Of a DNA stretch of 64,000 nucleotides, positions 63,238 to 64,000 are shown piece after piece. Source of the stretch: Enterobacter cloacae (GTDB taxonomy: Bacteria > Pseudomonadota > Gammaproteobacteria > Enterobacterales > Enterobacteriaceae). Position 1 is the stretch's first letter. The number at the start of each line of letters is the position of its first letter. The translations under genes were made by a program, and so were the position numbers. The stretch covers positions 1 through 64,000 of the forward strand of contig NZ_JAALCJ010000002.1 in the NCBI RefSeq assembly GCF_011078175.1, given 5' to 3'. Below the pieces are notes generated by a model that did no database searches, had not been told where the DNA came from, and was given only the letters and a program-made list of their open reading frames with translations.

Positions 63238-64000
63238 TCATAACGGCACAAAGAACCTGAACCGCGCCCCGCTCACGGACTCCATCAGCCTGATCCCCCC
63301 GCCGTGCAGCTCCAGCATTCTTTTCACGATTAACAGCCCTAACCCACCCCGGTGCTCGCGCGAGGCCTGCGGACTTAACGCTGACGGTCGCTGGAACAGA
63401 TCGTCCCGTAGCGCGCCATCAACGCCCGTTCCGCTGTCAGCCACTTCAACCTGCAACCGGTCGTTCTCCTGCCATACCGCCAGACGAATGTCTCCGCCTG
63501 CTGGCGTATGGCGTATCGCGTTATCCAGCAGATTCGTCACCACCCGTTCAATCATGGAAACATCAGCATTCACCAGCGGAAGCGGACCCGGCACGTCAAT
63601 GTGCAGGTTTAATTCGCGCGTGCGGGCGGTAAGTTCAAACTTCTGCGCCACGTCGGAAATCAGTTCAGCCATGGCAAATCGCTCGCGCTGGGGTTTGATG
63701 CCGCCGTGCTCAAGGCGCGCCAGCTCGAACAGCTGCTGCGACAGATGGCGCACCTTTTGCCCCTGACGCAGCGCGGTAGCGAGGTACTGCTGATGCTCCT
63801 GCGGCGACAGCGTGGCGGATTTCAGCGAAAGCGTTTCCAGATAACCCAGCAGCGACGTCAGCGGAGTGCGTAAGTCGTGCGAAATGTTGGCGATAAACTC
63901 CCGGCGCTGGCGGTCGCTGTCGGCCAGCCGATCCCACTGCGAGGTGATTTTGCGCGCCAGTTCGATAAACGTGTTGCGCAGGATCGCCACTTCATCCTTG
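63238..64000 (-). CDS. Sensor histidine kinase, C-terminal part (5' end outside the window)
   Basis: The open frame continues through the window edge. The first visible residues (KDEVAILRNTFIELARKI) look like the end of a HAMP domain, so the membrane sensor part lies beyond. The dimerisation domain has the phospho-acceptor H box FIANISHDLRTPLTSLLGY. The ATPase domain has the N box NLLDNAIRHT, G1 DSGTGV and G2 GGLGLLIVK. All catalytic motifs are present. In E. coli this place next to artJ is taken by rlmC. I cannot name the kinase, and its response regulator is probably further upstream outside the window. Confidence 0.9.
   Translation of the reverse strand, partial: KDEVAILRNTFIELARKITSQWDRLADSDRQRREFIANISHDLRTPLTSLLGYLETLSLKSATLSPQEHQQYLATALRQGQKVRHLSQQLFELARLEHGGIKPQRERFAMAELISDVAQKFELTARTRELNLHIDVPGPLPLVNADVSMIERVVTNLLDNAIRHTPAGGDIRLAVWQENDRLQVEVADSGTGVDGALRDDLFQRPSALSPQASREHRGGLGLLIVKRMLELHGGGIRLMESVSGARFRFFVPL

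Overview
This is an ordinary-looking chromosomal stretch of a member of the Enterobacteriaceae. Most genes and their order match the E. coli K-12 segment running from dmsA through ftsK, lrp, trxB, cydDC, clpA, macAB, poxB and ltaE to the art arginine-uptake genes, and many proteins have exactly the E. coli length. A type II secretion (T2SS) plus chitinase island sits between ybjS and amiD. Together with the codon use this suggests an Enterobacter, Leclercia or Lelliottia-like species, but the genus cannot be fixed from the window alone.

Layout. 1-2541: start of dmsB and all of dmsA (DMSO reductase) with an FNR-type promoter. 2754-10538: serS, rarA, lolA, ftsK and lrp on the minus strand. 11082-16905: trxB, cydD, cydC, aat and infA on the plus strand. 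16906-18218: an accessory scar between infA and clpA. 18219-21335: clpA, clpS and cspD. 21405-29295: macB, macA, ybjX, ybjD, aqpZ and lysO. 29440-32071: hcp-hcr (nitrosative stress) with NsrR- and FNR-like sites. 32385-37696: poxB, ltaE, ybjT and ybjS. 37768-57120: GH19 chitinase, small lytic transglycosylase, GH18 chitinase, gspO-M-L-K-J-I-H-G-F-E-D-C, divergent gspA-gspB and a Crp-like regulator. 57388-63161: amiD, ybjQ, ybjP, artPIQM and artJ. 63238-64000: the 3' part of a sensor kinase gene.

Functional links. Aat (adds Leu/Phe to N-termini), ClpS (recognises them) and ClpA (unfolds the substrate for ClpP) are three steps of the bacterial N-degron pathway and lie within 5 kb. Hcp and Hcr form one NO-detoxifying pair. 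The gsp genes encode an almost complete T2SS, and the neighbouring modular chitinases with Sec signals are its likely cargo. The art genes form an arginine ABC importer with ArgR-type operators.

The most unusual part is the infA-clpA scar. It holds a decayed, cas-less type I-F CRISPR array (one good and two degenerate repeats plus an I-F-type leader). Next to it is a minus-strand unit made of a near-consensus promoter, an 80-nt RNA with the architecture of the P1 C4 / P4 CI immunity RNA, and an unrecognised 145-residue protein. A loop of the RNA is complementary to the ribosome-binding site of that gene, so an antisense circuit from a phage or satellite seems to survive here without the rest of the element. 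The second point of note is GspA, which keeps the ExeA-like layout but has no Walker A motif anywhere, so this GspAB pair is probably ATPase-dead.
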